Shown here in pieces: positions 62,901-64,000 of a stretch of 64,000 nucleotides of DNA. Source of the stretch: Candidatus Kryptobacter tengchongensis (GTDB lineage Bacteria > Bacteroidota > Ignavibacteria > Kryptoniales > Kryptoniaceae). The position numbers were made by a program, and so were the translations under genes. The notes under the pieces were generated by a model. That model worked only from the letters and a program-made list of their open reading frames with translations, searched no databases and was not told where the DNA came from. The first letter of the stretch is position 1; the number at the start of each line of letters is the position of its first letter. Location of the stretch: the NCBI GenBank assembly GCA_001485605.1, contig FAON01000009.1, positions 62,001 to 126,000 of the forward strand, read 5' to 3'.

Positions 62901-63211
62901 AGAACAGATATAGCGTTGACAAAGTACATCTTTACATATTCAAAATATGAATTAACATCATCTTCCATTTTCCCTGGCAATCTTTTCCTAATGGACTCAA
63001 AAGAAGATAAAACTTTTAAACCGTTTTCCCTCGCCTGGATATATTCTTTAAGTGCGCCAGAAACTTGCCGAGCAATTTGGACTTGCGATTTCCCCAGAAT
63101 TGAAACTATTTCCCCCTCAACTCTGCTGTTAAAATAAAACGCAACACCAGCTATAACAATTAAAAGAAAAACAACAGCAATGGATAAAATTATGTTGAAT
63201 TGTTTTTGCAT
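59912..63211 (-). CDS. Hybrid sensor histidine kinase with periplasmic CxxCH domain, three PAS domains and receiver
   Basis: A 1099-residue protein from the ATG at 63211 (in-frame starts at 63238 and 63340 also exist). Order: TM helix ~6-27, periplasmic domain ~28-305 with the haem-c motif CLKCH at 233-237 (bases 62501-62515), TM helix ~306-326, PAS domains at ~350-465, ~468-585 and ~600-715, HisKA with His742 ([10 protein letters not shown]), HATPase ([34 protein letters not shown]), and a receiver (~979-1099) with EDEE, phosphoacceptor Asp in FVDYGLPK, and LVTG/KKPY. It probably senses a redox or gaseous signal. No partner regulator gene is next to it. Confidence 0.9.
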   Translation of the reverse strand: MQKQFNIILSIAVVFLLIVIAGVAFYFNSRVEGEIVSILGKSQVQIARQVSGALKEYIQARENGLKVLSSFESIRKRLPGKMEDDVNSYFEYVKMYFVNAISVLDERGEVVYSTMKQAIGEKYESYEFWKELTKIQGDSLVYVPVVVFDTSGKNLFKKPLSLILFPIYDKGKFRGAVAYTIEIDSLISSFLKLTEPEVKLYDTWIITGDKILVFHSAHPEMVLRMSELEDRSCLKCHIPQGRDVGVFSYIDTMLVKGSGIVRYKLKDYPEKFAGFSHFKIYGNDLIFVVSSPYERVQKIARANLKVIYFISALIVAVLLVYVFFFLRNMREMIRAEERERQREERERIQRLYTLLFQNSNDGVYILDLEKGRFVEVNKKFQEMFGYTTEELNNTDFMNLVAPESRALIEDRKQKIARGVPVPQRYTFTALSKDGRRIEVETSVSYVRIGEKMYVLGIYRDMSEILRQKELYQSLFENLPVGVVIHQDGKIVKCNKKAVEIGGGKDESDIIGKPVLDFVHPDHRETVIARIRGILEQGKEAPPIEEKFVRLDGSVIDVEVRGSRIMWEGKPAVQVVIEDVSERKRLQRELMERYSEEQKLKLRLETILKNISDGILFQNERGIIEFVNEEFCRITGFSSPDELVGKTFEEFLEKFKDLVQDESEIERIKSWVSDREAVKYSELRLKNGMIISRIGIPVFERNGRYIGRISIARDITEMKRNEERMLELQKFEVLGQLASGIAHDFNNVLGIISGMLEIIKIKTVDKNILSYLDSALSAVQRGGEIAKRLLQFSRKKVEEYKPISIQNLVFDCVKILEHTLPKNVEIGVNIEKDFIILGSYGDLQQVILNLALNASDAMPTGGKLTISVSSVDKNFVEKKFGRAVSDVYVLIAVSDTGVGISDELKDKIFEPFFTTKEPGKGTGLGLAIVKNIVTIHGGFVDFESTVGKGTTFFVYLPVHFEEEKELRINRGEEKMQKIGQGYKVLVIEDEESLRVIMRDYLEILGFSVIEAEDGESGIQKFVENPDVKIVFVDYGLPKIMGDEVIRRISSISGDVKFVLVTGFVDISDKVKESLPFGVKFIKKPYNLAQVEEIVKGILGI

Positions 63212-63216
63212 TTTTT

Positions 63217-63234
63217 CTCTCTCTCTCTCTCTCT
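63217..63234 (-). repeat. (CT)9 dinucleotide tract at the sensor kinase start
   Basis: Nine CT units (GA on the coding strand) lie five bases upstream of the ATG at 63211. If translation begins there, the tract acts as the GA-rich ribosome-binding region; if it begins at 63238, the tract is coding (RERERE). Either way, a change in unit number could alter expression. Confidence 0.9.
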
Positions 63235-63364
63235 GCATAATTTCAGGAGGATTTTTTAAAAAATTAAAAAAAATATAAAATTCTGTCAAGTTAAACTTAT
63301 AAAAAGCCAATGCCCTTGCAAATTTATCTTTGAACGACATCTTGTCCCACTGCTTTCATCTTTA

Positions 63365-64000
63365 CTATCCTAATCTACCACATACGCTTGACTCAAAGAT
63401 GAAGTCATAGATTTCATTTTTCTTTAAATCATTCGGGATGATAAAATAGATCAGGTCAGCGTCTTTTCCTCTCTCAATGCTACCGCAAATATCATCAAAA
63501 CCAAGCGCTTTAGCCCCGTTTAAAGTTGCAATTTTTATCAATTCCTCATTACTTACATCTTTGTAAAATTCCCTCGCAAATTTTAACTCATTTAATATGT
63601 TCAAATCCCGATTACTTGCAATGCTATCAGTTCCAAGGCAAACATTTATGTTGTTGTCAAGAAACTTTCTCACAGGTGCTTTTCCAACTTTTAAAAAGAA
63701 ATTACTTCTGGGGCAAGTGCATATGCTTACATTTCTTTTGCTCAAAATTTCAATATCTTCGTCATCAACATTCACACAGTGAACAGCAAGTATATTTTTG
63801 TCAAGAAACCCAATCTGGTCAAGATATTTAACTGGGGACACCCCTGGTGGTTTCCACGAATAATCAAATCCATTTCTTTCAATCAAAAAGGAGCGGAAGA
63901 AACCAGAACCATTTTTTATAAATTCAACCTCATCAATTACTTCAGCCAGGTGAACGCTTGTTTTTGAATCCCCGTTGAAATTTTTTATTAATTTGAATAA
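63365..64000 (-). CDS. Amidohydrolase-family deaminase, C-terminal part (5' end outside window)
   Basis: The frame is open to the window edge; a TTG at 63886 is only internal. The visible ~211 residues contain SVHLAEVIDEVEFI, LAVHCVNVDDEDI, TCPRSNFFLKVGKAPV and LGTDSIASNRDLNILNELKFA, which are metal and substrate loops of cytosine-deaminase/MtaD-like amidohydrolases. HLAE and GTDSxASN are typical of aminofutalosine deaminase (MqnX) and related adenosine-type deaminases. As MqnE makes aminofutalosine here, MqnX is a reasonable but unproven guess. The N-terminal HxH would confirm the family. Confidence 0.75.
   Translation of the reverse strand, partial: LFKLIKNFNGDSKTSVHLAEVIDEVEFIKNGSGFFRSFLIERNGFDYSWKPPGVSPVKYLDQIGFLDKNILAVHCVNVDDEDIEILSKRNVSICTCPRSNFFLKVGKAPVRKFLDNNINVCLGTDSIASNRDLNILNELKFAREFYKDVSNEELIKIATLNGAKALGFDDICGSIERGKDADLIYFIIPNDLKKNEIYDFIFESSVCGRLG

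Overview
The window is an AT-rich, gene-dense stretch of bacterial chromosome. It has 64 protein genes that I can support, counting two cut by the window edges. I see no rRNA, tRNA, CRISPR array or intact insertion sequence. Gene content points to a Gram-negative bacterium of the FCB group (Bacteroidota/Ignavibacteriota/Kryptoniota-like): DUF4270-like lipoprotein, outer-membrane barrel, GmhB, a lycopene cyclase of the fused-domain type, futalosine-pathway menaquinone genes, and a heterodimeric ABC exporter. Lys/Glu/Ile-rich proteins and an EF-G-2-type factor suggest a thermophile. The placement is inference, not a computed phylogeny.

Layout. 1-441: end of a lycopene cyclase. 438-5822 (minus): alcohol dehydrogenase, hydroxyacyl-CoA dehydrogenase, exported protein, cell-wall amidase, lipoprotein iminopeptidase. 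6048-12317 (minus): rpiB, then a tightly overlapped unit glgA-gmhB-lipoprotein-barrel-TPR. 12506-15433 (minus): EF-G-2, a DUF948-like protein and a YtxH-like protein. 15688-16759 (plus): a small accessory patch with an orphan HsdR-N-like protein and a 54-residue gene. 16909-21856 (minus): fbp, two ABC half-transporters, a CDGSH protein. 21997-28146 (plus): DedA-like, RsuA-type synthase, udk, thioredoxin-like lipoprotein, NhaC, ZIP, ECF sigma factor, toast-rack protein. 28108-34419 (minus): flavodoxin, mgtE, mqnA, TPR, ferredoxin-MBL protein, mqnE, bcp. 34480-39819 (minus): rplS-trmD-rimM-khpA-rpsP-ffh, with two extra genes inserted. 39908-42820 (minus): a fluoride operon. 42931-47491 (plus): TPR, coiled-coil nuclease-like protein, aroE, larE. 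47495-51583 (minus): PGI/PMI, ptsI, ptsH, polyprenyl synthase. 51750-58511 (plus): helicase, trpS, scpA, scpB, rluB, dacB. 58548-64000 (minus): citrate synthase, hybrid sensor kinase, amidohydrolase (cut).

The most striking element is at 42720-42820 on the minus strand. It reads as a fluoride (crcB-motif) riboswitch with a well-formed intrinsic terminator and a matching promoter, and it leads a four-gene operon: a Cys-rich DUF6062-like protein, an MFS transporter, CrcB, and DUF190. Crc-type export and DUF190 fit fluoride stress; the first two genes are candidate new members of the response.

On either side of that operon lie two paralogous proteins (37283-38464 and 44347-45765). They share end domains, including a PD-(D/E)xK-like C-terminus, but have different tandem-repeat coiled coils whose units are whole numbers of heptads. 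Other points of note are a sensor kinase with a periplasmic CxxCH haem-c motif and a (CT)9 tract beside its start, a ferredoxin-MBL protein without the canonical HxHxDH, and an EF-G with Tyr in place of the catalytic His.
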